The notes under the pieces were generated by a model. That model was not told the origin of the DNA. It ran no database searches and worked only from the letters and a program-made list of their open reading frames with translations. The position numbers and the translations under genes were made by a program. From assembly GCF_017329615.1 (NCBI RefSeq), contig NZ_JAFMTW010000020.1:1-60825 (forward strand): 60,825 nucleotides of DNA. The letters are read 5' to 3'. Position 1 is the first letter of the stretch. Every line of letters starts with the position of its first letter. Below, one piece after another: positions 36,256 through 44,500 of this stretch. This stretch comes from Alicyclobacillus suci. Lineage in GTDB: Bacteria > Bacillota > Bacilli > Alicyclobacillales > Alicyclobacillaceae.

Positions 36256-37230
36256 ATGCTATGGCTCAATGCAAAGGACATATCGAAATGCGTGAATGAG
36301 AAGAGTTTAATTGACTCCATAAAACATGGTTTTCAATCACTGGATACTGATTCTACAGAACCCAAGCGTATTAAGGCAGACTTATCATCGGTACATCATG
36401 CTCCAAAAGATGCCCACGCAATGATTTTGGTTCCAGGGGCAGTGCCAGGAATTCCTGCTTATACAGTTAAAGTACATGCTAAATATCCAAACAACCCATC
36501 CGTTGGTGTTCCCGCAATCCAAGGCGTAATTCAGCTTTTTGATTCAAAAACGGGTAAATTATTAGCCGTCCTCGACTCGCCGTTGGTTACGGGTCACAGA
36601 ACAGCGGCGGCTGGGGCTGTTGCTGTGGATGCTTTAGCAAAGGAAAACGCTACGACTGTTGCAATTATTGGGGCGGGATTTCAAGGCGAAATGCAATTTA
36701 GATATTTACAACATGTACGGAACATCAATATGGTTAACGTGTACGACACAACGGAATCCGTAGCAATCGAATATGTTCGACGAAGAAAACAAGAGGGAAT
36801 CACATGCAATGCATTTTCGTCCGTGGAAGAAGCAGTCAGAGGCGCTGACATCATCATTTGTGCTACGTGGTCGAAAGAACCAATCATATTTTCACACATG
36901 GTTAAACTAGGGGTACATATTACTACATTAGGTCCAGATACGGCCGGAAAAGTTGAAGTAGCAGAAGATGTAATTCTGAACAGTACGTTTGTATGTGACC
37001 ATCGACAAATGGCATTTACGATGGGAGCACTTAACACCTTTAATTGGGATGAACACCATCAATCAGTGTCTACTTTGACGGATGTGTTAAATGGTAGGGT
37101 GAATGGACGAGTGTCCAGCGATGAGATTACTGTTTATGGAGCAGTCGGATTACCTTTTCAGGATTTGGCCGCCGCTTGGGACATCTATAATACTGCAACG
37201 TCACTCGGAATCGGTCAGTGGTTAGCTTGA
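36256..37230 (+). CDS. Ornithine cyclodeaminase/mu-crystallin family protein
   Basis: 324 residues. NAD-binding motif VAIIGAGFQGEMQFRYLQHV is preceded by the family block LDSPLVTGHRTAAAGAVAVD, and ADLSSVHHAPKDAHAMILVP lies near the N-terminus. Family members are ornithine cyclodeaminases, alanine dehydrogenases or ketimine reductases. ATG 36256 is supported by GGGAGAAG upstream; a 13-codon upstream extension lacks a site. Monocistronic between repeats. Confidence 0.85.
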   Translation: MLWLNAKDISKCVNEKSLIDSIKHGFQSLDTDSTEPKRIKADLSSVHHAPKDAHAMILVPGAVPGIPAYTVKVHAKYPNNPSVGVPAIQGVIQLFDSKTGKLLAVLDSPLVTGHRTAAAGAVAVDALAKENATTVAIIGAGFQGEMQFRYLQHVRNINMVNVYDTTESVAIEYVRRRKQEGITCNAFSSVEEAVRGADIIICATWSKEPIIFSHMVKLGVHITTLGPDTAGKVEVAEDVILNSTFVCDHRQMAFTMGALNTFNWDEHHQSVSTLTDVLNGRVNGRVSSDEITVYGAVGLPFQDLAAAWDIYNTATSLGIGQWLA

Positions 37231-37244
37231 TTTAGAACATGGAG

Positions 37245-37345
37245 TTCTGTCGCTAACGGGGGCGAATGTCCGAGAAGGACTCGGACTCGTTGATACATAT
37301 ATATACATTATTGGTTCAGAACTGTTACTGCGTTAGCGGGCAGAA
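37245..37345. repeat. Intergenic palindromic repeat, copy C
   Basis: Left arm TTCTGTCGCTAACG (37245-37258) and right arm CGTTAGCGGGCAGAA (37331-37345) are near-perfect inverted copies. A relic of the right arm (GGGCAGAAG) also occurs at 36170-36179 ahead of the cyclodeaminase gene. The repeat separates the cyclodeaminase and HIT-like genes. Confidence 0.55.
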
Positions 37346-37384
37346 ATGTGTAATTACAATCTTCTCAGAAAAGAGGGAATTTTG

Positions 37385-37861
37385 ATGAGTGAAGATTGGA
37401 AGAAAGATAGGTTTGGTGCAATTGAACGTAATGAAAACCCGATGGTCCTTACCAGGATGAAGAGTGGCTATGCAGTAATTGGGGATACTCAGTTTCTTCC
37501 TGGATATTGTGTTCTATTGGCGTATCCAAAAGTTAATTCTCTTGAGGATTTGAGTTTGGAAGCCAAGACGGATTTTTTGCGAGATATGAGCTTGTTGGGA
37601 GAAGCGGTTCAGTCTGTGTGTAATCCAAGGAGAATGAATTATTCCATTTACGGAAACTCAGATGAATTTCTACATGCTCACGTTTTTCCAAGATATGATT
37701 GGGAACCAGAAGAGAGAAAACCTTATCCAGTTTGGAAGTACCCAAGAAAAATGTGGGTCATGCCAGCAGTACAATATTGTGATGAAAAGCATTTATCTTT
37801 ACGACAACAAATTACTGAGAAACTCATCGCTTTGATTGCGAAGGATTACAATTTTGACTAA
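37385..37861 (+). CDS. HIT-like protein
   Basis: 158 residues. The HIT-type strand reads YSIYGNSDEFLHAHVFPRYD: two histidines of the HxHxH nucleotide-hydrolase motif are present, the third is replaced by Pro-Arg, so activity may be altered. ATG 37385 follows AGAGGGAATTTTG; an upstream in-frame ATG at 37346 has no site. HIT proteins hydrolyse or transfer nucleotides such as Ap4A. Last of the AT-rich accessory block. Confidence 0.75.
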   Translation: MSEDWKKDRFGAIERNENPMVLTRMKSGYAVIGDTQFLPGYCVLLAYPKVNSLEDLSLEAKTDFLRDMSLLGEAVQSVCNPRRMNYSIYGNSDEFLHAHVFPRYDWEPEERKPYPVWKYPRKMWVMPAVQYCDEKHLSLRQQITEKLIALIAKDYNFD

Positions 37862-37916
37862 TGAATTTGAAACATCCCGTTTCTGCTATCCCATAATGAC
37901 GAAAAGCTGACGGTGG

Positions 37917-38349
37917 ATTTTGTCCAAAGACTGACGGAACGGGTGTCCACAATGGTGAACCAGTCAAGGCCGCGTAGCGTTTCTATAGCCTTGACTGGTG
38001 ACTCTTGCCTCCCACGCTCTTGCAATGTCCAGCAAGGCATTGCTGGACCTGCCTAGCGGCGAGCGATGGGGTGCAGGGGACACGCCCCCTGCGTTTCCCC
38101 GTATGGGGACGGAAGGGGATAATGCCCTAGAATTTTACACTGAAAGTCGAAAATCCATGTCCAATGAATGTAGTGAAAAGGCTTCATTCGGCCAAAATAG
38201 TTCGACACAGGGGTTTTAGGCTTCCCATTGTGATAAAAACGGACATTATAGCCCATCAAGAGAATCGTCCGCAATCGCATCACAACAGCGTTCGGACATA
38301 TATGTCGTCAGATTGAGGACAACCTACACCGTCAGCCTTTGGACAAAAT
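37917..38349. mobile_element. 433-bp TIR-bounded element with internal hairpins (MITE candidate)
   Basis: ATTTTGTCCAAAGACTGACGG (37917-37937) and CCGTCAGCCTTTGGACAAAAT (38329-38349) are inverted copies differing at one base. Inside are perfect hairpins: CCAGTCAAGGC/GCCTTGACTGG, GTCCAGCAA/TTGCTGGAC, and GCAGGGG/CCCCTGC with short loops, all within 37955-38110. No coding frame is convincing. It could be a non-autonomous mobile element or a structured RNA locus. Confidence 0.5.
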
Positions 38350-38521
38350 AGCTTAGCAGTAACAACATCCTTCTTGAACTATAGGGGGCGTTAACGACAT
38401 AAGGAAACGCTGACCAGATTGCATAAATATAATTAACGCGGTATATCGGAGCGCCGCGTTTTTCTGCATTTTTAAGTTGCGGAAAACAACAGGTGCGGTG
38501 TGGTACATCTTACACTAAACG

Positions 38522-38557
38522 AAGCAGCACCCCAACATGTCGCGTGGGGTGCTGCTT
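38522..38557 (-). terminator. Terminator of the universal-stress-protein operon
   Basis: AAGCAGCACCCCA and TGGGGTGCTGCTT form a perfect 13-bp stem with a 10-base loop; on the minus strand the next bases are CGTTT. It starts about 40 bases after the stop of the 41-residue gene. Confidence 0.8.
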
Positions 38558-38598
38558 GGATACTCCGGTTCATATTGTCTCTTGTAGTGACCAACTAC

Positions 38599-38724
38599 TT
38601 ACAACACGTCGTCGATTTTTGTTTCGTTCCTGAGGTTTCTGATCAGTGTTACATTTTTCTTAATCGCAACAGCCGCACCAACAATTGCAGCACTAGCGGC
38701 AACGAATCTCACGAATTTCCCCAT
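38599..38724 (-). CDS. Small hydrophobic-helix protein, 41 residues
   Basis: ATG 38724 follows GAGAGGATGTTGCTGA and the frame ends at TAA 38599. The product begins MGKFVRFVAASAAIVGAAVA and continues with a basic, polar tail ending DDVL: one short membrane helix or amphipathic segment with a KK boundary. It is the last gene of the c-di-AMP-riboswitch operon, 25 bases after the previous stop and just before a terminator, which supports reality. Function unknown. Confidence 0.65.
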   Translation of the reverse strand: MGKFVRFVAASAAIVGAAVAIKKNVTLIRNLRNETKIDDVL

Positions 38725-38749
38725 TCAGCAACATCCTCTCTCGTAGCCG

Positions 38750-38971
38750 TCATTCATCACTTATCTTGTGACTGAAGTGCATTTTTACACTTTCAATGGT
38801 ATCGCCATCGAGGACAATTTTTGCTTCTGGTGTGGTAAACTGGAGCACACGATTTGCTTGATCAAATTCGGTATCGCCGAGATGAATCTCATAGGAATCC
38901 CCGGCATCCGTCGTAATGATCAATTCGCCCCATTTCTTCAATTGCTCATGTACTTCCTCCATTTTGATCAT
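38750..38971 (-). CDS. Small conserved-looking acidic protein, 73 residues
   Basis: Start ATG 38971 is supported by GAGGTGAAGCG; an ATG at 38989 lies upstream. The product is soluble and beta-rich by eye (WGELIITTDAGDSYEIHLGD, TTPEAKIVLDGDTIESVKMH). I do not recognise the family. It follows the universal stress protein gene by 23 bases in the same riboswitch-controlled operon. Confidence 0.7.
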   Translation of the reverse strand: MIKMEEVHEQLKKWGELIITTDAGDSYEIHLGDTEFDQANRVLQFTTPEAKIVLDGDTIESVKMHFSHKISDE

Positions 38972-38994
38972 TCGCTTCACCTCATTCACAGTAT

Positions 38995-39429
38995 TTACTT
39001 CACCACGAGCACGTCCGCCGGTGCTTTCTCTATAACCTGTTGTCTCACACTACCACTGAGTAATTTATCAAGCAGACTTTTATCTTTATTGCCTACGACA
39101 ATTAAGTCGACGTCCTGTCTTTTTGCATATCGACTGATCTCGTGGGCGGGTTCCCCCCATTCCAAGACCTGCTCGGATGCGACACCGACATGCGATAATT
39201 TCTCACGGGCCCGCTTCAAAATTTGATATCCATCTTGTTCCATTCGCGTTTGAACGTCACCTGTATCTACTACGTATCCTGCCCCGACAGTAAGGGGATG
39301 TACAGGCCTCAGGACGTGGAAAAGGATGATGGTACGATCTCGATGTTCCGCATACATTCGTGACACTTCGCGCAACATGGCGTCATCTGTATCCGAATCA
39401 TCAATTGGTACGAGAATTCGCTGATACAT
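38995..39429 (-). CDS. Universal stress protein (UspA family)
   Basis: 144 residues. N-terminal YQRILVPIDDSDTDDAMLRE and C-terminal ISRYAKRQDVDLIVVGNKDK, SGSVRQQVIEKAPADVLVVK are the UspA fold. The usual ATP-binding GxxG is altered (VGNKDK), so it may be a non-ATP-binding member or bind another nucleotide; some Usp proteins bind cyclic nucleotides. ATG 39429 follows GGGGGGACTAAAC. It lies directly downstream of a c-di-AMP riboswitch and its terminator. Confidence 0.88.
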   Translation of the reverse strand: MYQRILVPIDDSDTDDAMLREVSRMYAEHRDRTIILFHVLRPVHPLTVGAGYVVDTGDVQTRMEQDGYQILKRAREKLSHVGVASEQVLEWGEPAHEISRYAKRQDVDLIVVGNKDKSLLDKLLSGSVRQQVIEKAPADVLVVK

Positions 39430-39476
39430 GTTTAGTCCCCCCAATATTTCTTCGGTTGAATGCTAAAACAACAAAC

Positions 39477-39503
39477 GCCCCCGCAGGAGTTCCTACGGGG
39501 GGC
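39477..39503 (-). terminator. Expression-platform terminator of riboswitch 2
   Basis: On the minus strand, GCCCCCCGTAGGA, a short loop and TCCTGCGGGGGC form a strong stem followed by GTTTGTTGTTTT. It sits between the aptamer at 39545-39655 and the Usp start, where a ligand-induced transcription terminator is expected. Confidence 0.8.
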
Positions 39504-39544
39504 AGACATAATCAGCATCAACGTACCAACCTACACCTCTCTTA

Positions 39545-39655
39545 ACGCTGACGAAGTTAGCTGTCGGATTCGGGATAAGAGATTCCCTACCAGTCGGAGA
39601 CTGGATTCACCCCAATTGAATGGTTCCTCCGCTTCCTTTCGGAACTAAGCGATTG
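39545..39655 (-). ncRNA. ydaO-yuaA: c-di-AMP riboswitch (ydaO/yuaA class), copy 2, before the Usp operon
   Basis: Read on the minus strand the hallmark blocks occur in order: CGCTTAGTTCCGAAAGGAAG, TTGGGGTGAATCC, TGGTAGGGAATCTC, CCCGAATCCGACAGCTAAC and TTCGTCAGCG. The ends AATCGCT and AGCGTT pair as P1. This class binds cyclic di-AMP and normally switches genes off by termination; a terminator follows at 39477-39503. Confidence 0.88.
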
Positions 39656-39690
39656 CCTGTGAAGTTTTCAGCACCTCATATCAGTCGTCA

Positions 39691-39876
39691 TTACACTTCA
39701 TGATGGTCATTACGTGGAGGCGTGTAATACTTCGATCGTTTCTTACCATTTGACGGGAAATATTGTGTGGCACGATTGGCGTGACGTAGTTTAGTCATTG
39801 CGTCAGCGTCATACAGAAGTTCGGAACCTACCAACTCGCTTACACGACCTAAATCGATCCACTCTTGCATTTGCAT
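39691..39876 (-). CDS. 61-residue protein directly behind a c-di-AMP riboswitch
   Basis: ATG 39876 follows AAAGGAG at a normal distance, and the aptamer ends only about 22 bases upstream. The product is hydrophilic: MQMQEWIDLGRVSELVGSEL, then LYDADAMTKLRHANRA, and a basic Pro/Asn-rich tail (PSNGKKRSKYYTPPRND). No family recognised. Because of its place between two c-di-AMP riboswitches it is a good candidate for a small osmotic or cell-wall stress protein; that is inference. Confidence 0.65.
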   Translation of the reverse strand: MQMQEWIDLGRVSELVGSELLYDADAMTKLRHANRATQYFPSNGKKRSKYYTPPRNDHHEV

Positions 39877-39897
39877 ACTATCCGTCTCCTTTCAAAT

Positions 39898-40012
39898 TCG
39901 CCTACGAGGTTAGCTGACGGGTTCGGGCTGAAAGGTTCCCTACGCGCTATCCCGCGATTCACCCCAAAGATGGTGGTTTCCCCGTTTCCTTTCGGAATTT
40001 GGCGTTTATGTC
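39898..40012 (-). ncRNA. ydaO-yuaA: c-di-AMP riboswitch (ydaO/yuaA class), copy 1, before the 61-residue gene
   Basis: Minus-strand blocks: CGCCAAATTCCGAAAGGAAA, TTTGGGGTGAATCGC, GCGTAGGGAACC, CCCGAACCCGTCAGCTAACC and TCGTAGGCG. The ends ACGCC and GGCG can form P1. Unlike copy 2, no terminator fits between the aptamer and the 61-residue gene, so control may act on the adjacent ribosome site or not use the usual mechanism. Confidence 0.88.
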
Positions 40013-40169
40013 ATAAGGATTCGACCTGCGAAATATATTTATGGGGGTATTCATGAGAATTTTTAATTGGGTATCTATTTGCGGGCGAATGTCACCTTCG
40101 TGAGAAATAATCACGTGAGCGATTGGTTTAGATCCATACAGCTTCTGGTCTCGTTCTCTGGCACCACAG

Positions 40170-40757
40170 TTAATCGTTCAGTCCCTTTCCATCGAGAATC
40201 CGCCCCACACATTTTTTAATCCTGGACACTCGAGTTTTTGACTGTTTAGGTTGGGAAAAATATAAAATGTATCCTCTTTGCCGTCCGGGTGTCAATGATT
40301 GGAAGGCCGTTTTCAAAGCTGGGTTTTCATTTAGTACGCATTGGAATTCCTCCGGAATAGTAAAATCCTTTTTTAACTCTACCTTCAAGCCGGCCTTTTC
40401 AACGTCAATGGCTTGGCGAATATAGGATTTTAAAATGGGTTCGATTTCAATAATCTCCCGAACATTTGTGAACCGAACTTGCCGCCCAGCTTGCACATTC
40501 TCCGTCTGTCTGATTAAAATCCCATGTGTATCCTGCAACAGCGCACCTTTGTGAAACAATAGCGCACAATATTCCTTGAAGCCATGGATTAAAACGATAT
40601 TCTTGTTCTCAAACGTGTAACAAGGATGCATCCACTTAAATTCTTCGGTTAAATCACAGTCAAGCGCGATATCTCTTAACTTCTCGTACTCCTCTCTCCA
40701 TTTTTTAGCCTTGCTTAAAAATTCATCAACCTTCGGATTCAATTTATGAGTTGTCAT
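40170..40757 (-). CDS. YdeI/OmdA-family protein (DUF1801-type)
   Basis: 195 residues. N-terminal DUF1801-like region (EFKWMHPCYTFENKNIVLIH, then GFKEYCALLFHKGALLQDT) followed by the OmdA/YdeI-type C-terminal part (FTIPEEFQCVLNENPALKTA, then LTPGRQRGYILYFSQPKQSK and TRVSRIKKC). These proteins are common in Bacilli; one member is linked to bacteriocin protection, but function is poorly known. ATG 40757 follows GGAGGAACTTCTTG. Confidence 0.85.
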   Translation of the reverse strand: MTTHKLNPKVDEFLSKAKKWREEYEKLRDIALDCDLTEEFKWMHPCYTFENKNIVLIHGFKEYCALLFHKGALLQDTHGILIRQTENVQAGRQVRFTNVREIIEIEPILKSYIRQAIDVEKAGLKVELKKDFTIPEEFQCVLNENPALKTAFQSLTPGRQRGYILYFSQPKQSKTRVSRIKKCVGRILDGKGLND

Positions 40758-40764
40758 CAAGAAG

Positions 40765-41340
40765 TTCCTCCGTTAATTGTCGAGATCACGCTCGGCGCAG
40801 CATGCCCCTTCTTAATTATCCAATACAGAGTGTGCAGTTCATCGGGATCGTAACGTCCACGGCCAGGATATTGGTAGCCCAAGAAACAACGCGTCCAAAC
40901 GTTCATCATCAAACCCCTCGCCAATAAAGCGCCCCGTTGCAAGTATGACCCGTTCTTCTTCCGGTGGACTCTCTTCAAAATACTGTAGATGTGACCTTCT
41001 ATCCATGAATAAAATTGGCATCAATAATAGGAAACATTCGATGATACGAATCCAAGCCCATTTGATGGCGCTTTTCCAAAGTACGGGTCAACAAAAGGGA
41101 CATTCAATTGGTAACAGGTATCTAAAAACGCAGTCGCGTCATCTTTCCAACTGCGTTTATCGAAGTCCACGGCCAGGAACCAGCAAGTTTCATCAAACAG
41201 TAGTGGATACAGCCCCACCACCACCACCGGCTGTCTTTCATCCTGCAAATGGGCTCGTATCACATCGTCCGTTAACGGCTGATAGTCACTCCCTGCCCCT
41301 AAAATAACTGCGAAACAGCTCTAACTCCTTCGGAATCTAA
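40765..41340 (-). pseudogene. TOTE-type conflict-system primase-helicase gene, heavily deleted
   Basis: Pieces of one large gene occur in order on the minus strand: PKELELFRSYFRGRE (near 41290-41330), then in another frame DYQPLTDDVIRAHLQD, VVVVGLYPLLFDETCWFLAV and DFDKRSWKDDATAFLDTCYQ (41021-41290), which is the archaeo-eukaryotic primase domain of TOTE proteins. After a large gap comes a helicase C-terminal strip ERVILATGRFIGEGFDDERL, DALFLGLPISW (40839-40960). Stops and frameshifts separate the pieces, and most of the protein is missing. A possible remnant N-terminus starts at ATG 41450. Confidence 0.75.
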
Positions 41341-41552
41341 ACCTTTCCAAACCATAAATCCTCCGTATTCAAATCCGTACTTATTTTGCTTACAGTAAAA
41401 TCAGTTGCCCCTGCAACGTCACGCAGTGATACAACTTTGTCATCGTTCATCTGACCTATGAGATTTGCCAAAAAAATTTGTCTTTATTTGTCGGATAAAG
41501 GAATATATCTGATATCATAAATTTTACAGAGATCTCCTGACAAGGATGTGTT

Positions 41553-44500
41553 GTGGTGGTGGATAAGGCTTCAATCCAAGTGGAACTTTCATACAATCGG
41601 ATAGTCAATTATGCCATGCAGCAAAACCACTTTCCGATTGTCCGCGAACTCCTAATTCGCAATACCACAGAGCAAGATATTCATGATGTAATCGTCAGCA
41701 TTGTGGACTCCATGGAACTGGGAATCAATTGGAGCAAACACCTAGATCTTTTACCGGCCAACACAGCAGTAAACCTGAGCGTTATCGATGTAAAGATCCC
41801 AGCTAAACTTCTTGGTGAATTAACGGAACGACTCAACGGGGATATATCCATTACCGTCGCACAGGAAGACAATGCCATTCTCGAGCAAGTGTTTCCACTC
41901 GATATTCTCGCATTTGATGAGTGGGGCGGCCTAGCCGTTGCCCCAGAAATGATAACTGCATTCGTAACCCCGAATCACCCGGAAATCATCAGACTTACTC
42001 GCGTGGCAGGAGACATCCTGTCGGGATGGCTGAAAGACGCCGCTTTCGATGGTTATCAATCCCACAATGCATCTAGAACTCGTCAACAAGTTGCTGCCAT
42101 ATACCAAGCAATTCTGCAAGAAAACATCATGTACTCCGTCCTTCCCCCAAGCTATGAACAACATGGACAACGAATTCGCCTCGCAGACACGTTGGTTTCA
42201 AATCGCTTGGGAAATTGTCTTGATCTCACTGTACTCATCGCTGGATGCCTAGAAGCAGTGGGCCTTAATCCCCTAATCGTATTCAAACAAGGCCATGCGT
42301 TTGTTGGAGCTTGGCTCATTGACGAAACATTCCCGGAAGTGATTCAAGATGACCTGTCCCTCCTCTCCAAACGTACAGCAGATGGTCTTCATGAAATCTG
42401 CCTCGTAGAGTCGACATCGTTGACTTCAGGGATTCATGCGTCATTTGAAGATGCTGAACGAGCAGGCAGAGCACACCTCATGGACGAAGATAAGTTCATT
42501 CTCTTTGTCGATGTTAAGCGTGCAAGATCTGCATCTATCCGGCCACTGCCGCTCCGTATAAAAACAGACGTAGGCTGGGAGTATAAACATCCCGTTCCGG
42601 AAAAAGTGTCCAGTTCACAAGTCCCATCCCCGCTGTTCATCGTGGATACTGACACACCGGATGGTTCGTCGACGCATCCAAAGGTAAAAGAGTGGGAACG
42701 CCGACTTCTGGACCTTTCCCTGCGCAACACACTACTCAATTTCCGTTCTACCCGAACCAGTATACCTATTCTCAGCTACGGGCTCCCACAACTAGAAGAT
42801 GGTCTGGCCAGCGCGACCGAGTATCAACTACTTCCTGCGCCAAGTGACTGGGGGAAGTCTACACACAACTCCGAACTGTTTGCCCACTTTGACAATGGCC
42901 ATCCCTTGGAAGGCGTGCTGACAGACGAACTTAAACACAACAGACTGCGCGCCGCGCTGGAGGAAGTTGACTTGAAAACGCGCAGCACGAATTTGTGGCG
43001 AGCTGCAAAAACATCCCTAGAAGAAAGTGGGGCGAATACACTTTATCTTGCCCTAGGCTTTCTTAAGTGGTACGAGTCGGAGTCAAGCCAAAAAGCCCGT
43101 TATGCCCCACTTATCTTGATTCCAGTCGAGCTCGTAAGAAAAAATTCCCGGGTGGGATTTGGCGTTCGTCGCCGCGAAGACGACGCTCAATTTAACATCA
43201 CGCTCGTAGAGATGTTAAAGCAAAACTTTTCCATCGAAATGAATGGCGTAGATCCTCTGCCTACGGATGATTTCGGTATTGATCTGCGTAAGGTATATAC
43301 GCTCATCCGAAAGTTAATCAAGGACAAACCACGATGGGATGTTGTGGAGCAAGCTTACCTCGGTCTGTTCTCATTTGGCCAGTTCGTTATGTGGAACGAC
43401 CTTCACAGACGCAAGGAGGACCTGAAGAAGAACAAAGTGGTCTCCAGCCTAATGGCTGCAAAACTAGAATGGCAGCCAATCGGCACCTTGTTTGACACGA
43501 CGAACCTGGATGACAAGTATGAACCTCACGAACTCCTGTCCCCGTTAAGCTCGGACTCGTCACAGCTGAGAGCTATTTCGGCTGCACTGGAGGGTGAAAG
43601 TTTCGTACTGCATGGACCGCCCGGCACAGGAAAATCCCAAACCATTACAAACATCATTGCCAACATGCTTAGAAAAGGTAAAACAGTTTTGTTTGTGGCG
43701 GAAAAAATGGCTGCGTTGAGCGTCGTCCAACGGCGTCTCGCGGATATTGGACTGGATGCATTTGCACTTGAGATACATTCAAACAAAGGCAATAAACGAG
43801 AAGTGCTCGACCAGTTGAACCGGGCCTTAGAGGCATCCAAAGGTAACACCCCAGACAACTGGAAAAGCACGGGGGCGCAGTTGTCCGAAACAAGGACAAA
43901 ACTGAATCGCTTTGTTGCTGCCTTACACACCAAGCACCACAATGGGCTGTCAGTGCATAATGCTATCGCGTTATTTGATAGCGTTCGAAATGCACCAGAT
44001 ATCGTGTTCATGGAACCCTCCAAGCTAGCGCAACTGTCGTACGACGATATCGAACAATTGATTCAAATCGTATCAGAGTTAAGAATCGGGGGACAAGTGT
44101 GTGGCGGTCCACACCTTCATCCGCTTGCAGATATCCATTGTGAGGAGTTTTCAGCCACACTGCGGTCTCAAGCAGACACTTCACTAAGAGGATTGATCCA
44201 AGAACTTAAAAAAACCCGCCACGCAGTGCGAAATCTCGTTGAAATGTTATCTCTCAGTGAAACGCCCAGTTTCACCCGACGGCAACTCTCGGCTTTACCT
44301 CACCTATGCAAGCTTCTGCTTGAGTTACCGGATGTCACATCTTCCTTTTTTGAGACCGATCTCGCTGAAATGAGTGCCGTCATTCACCAAACTGTCGCTC
44401 ATGGGACATCACGAGACACCTTGAGAACAACGCTCTTTGCTGATTATTCGGCTGAGTTACTCACATTCGATGCGAAACATTGCTTGACACAATGGATACA

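Noticed and set aside
38500..38775. 91-codon plus-strand frame over the end of the Usp operon
   Set aside because: Antisense to the terminator and to the 41-residue gene, which has the better start signal.
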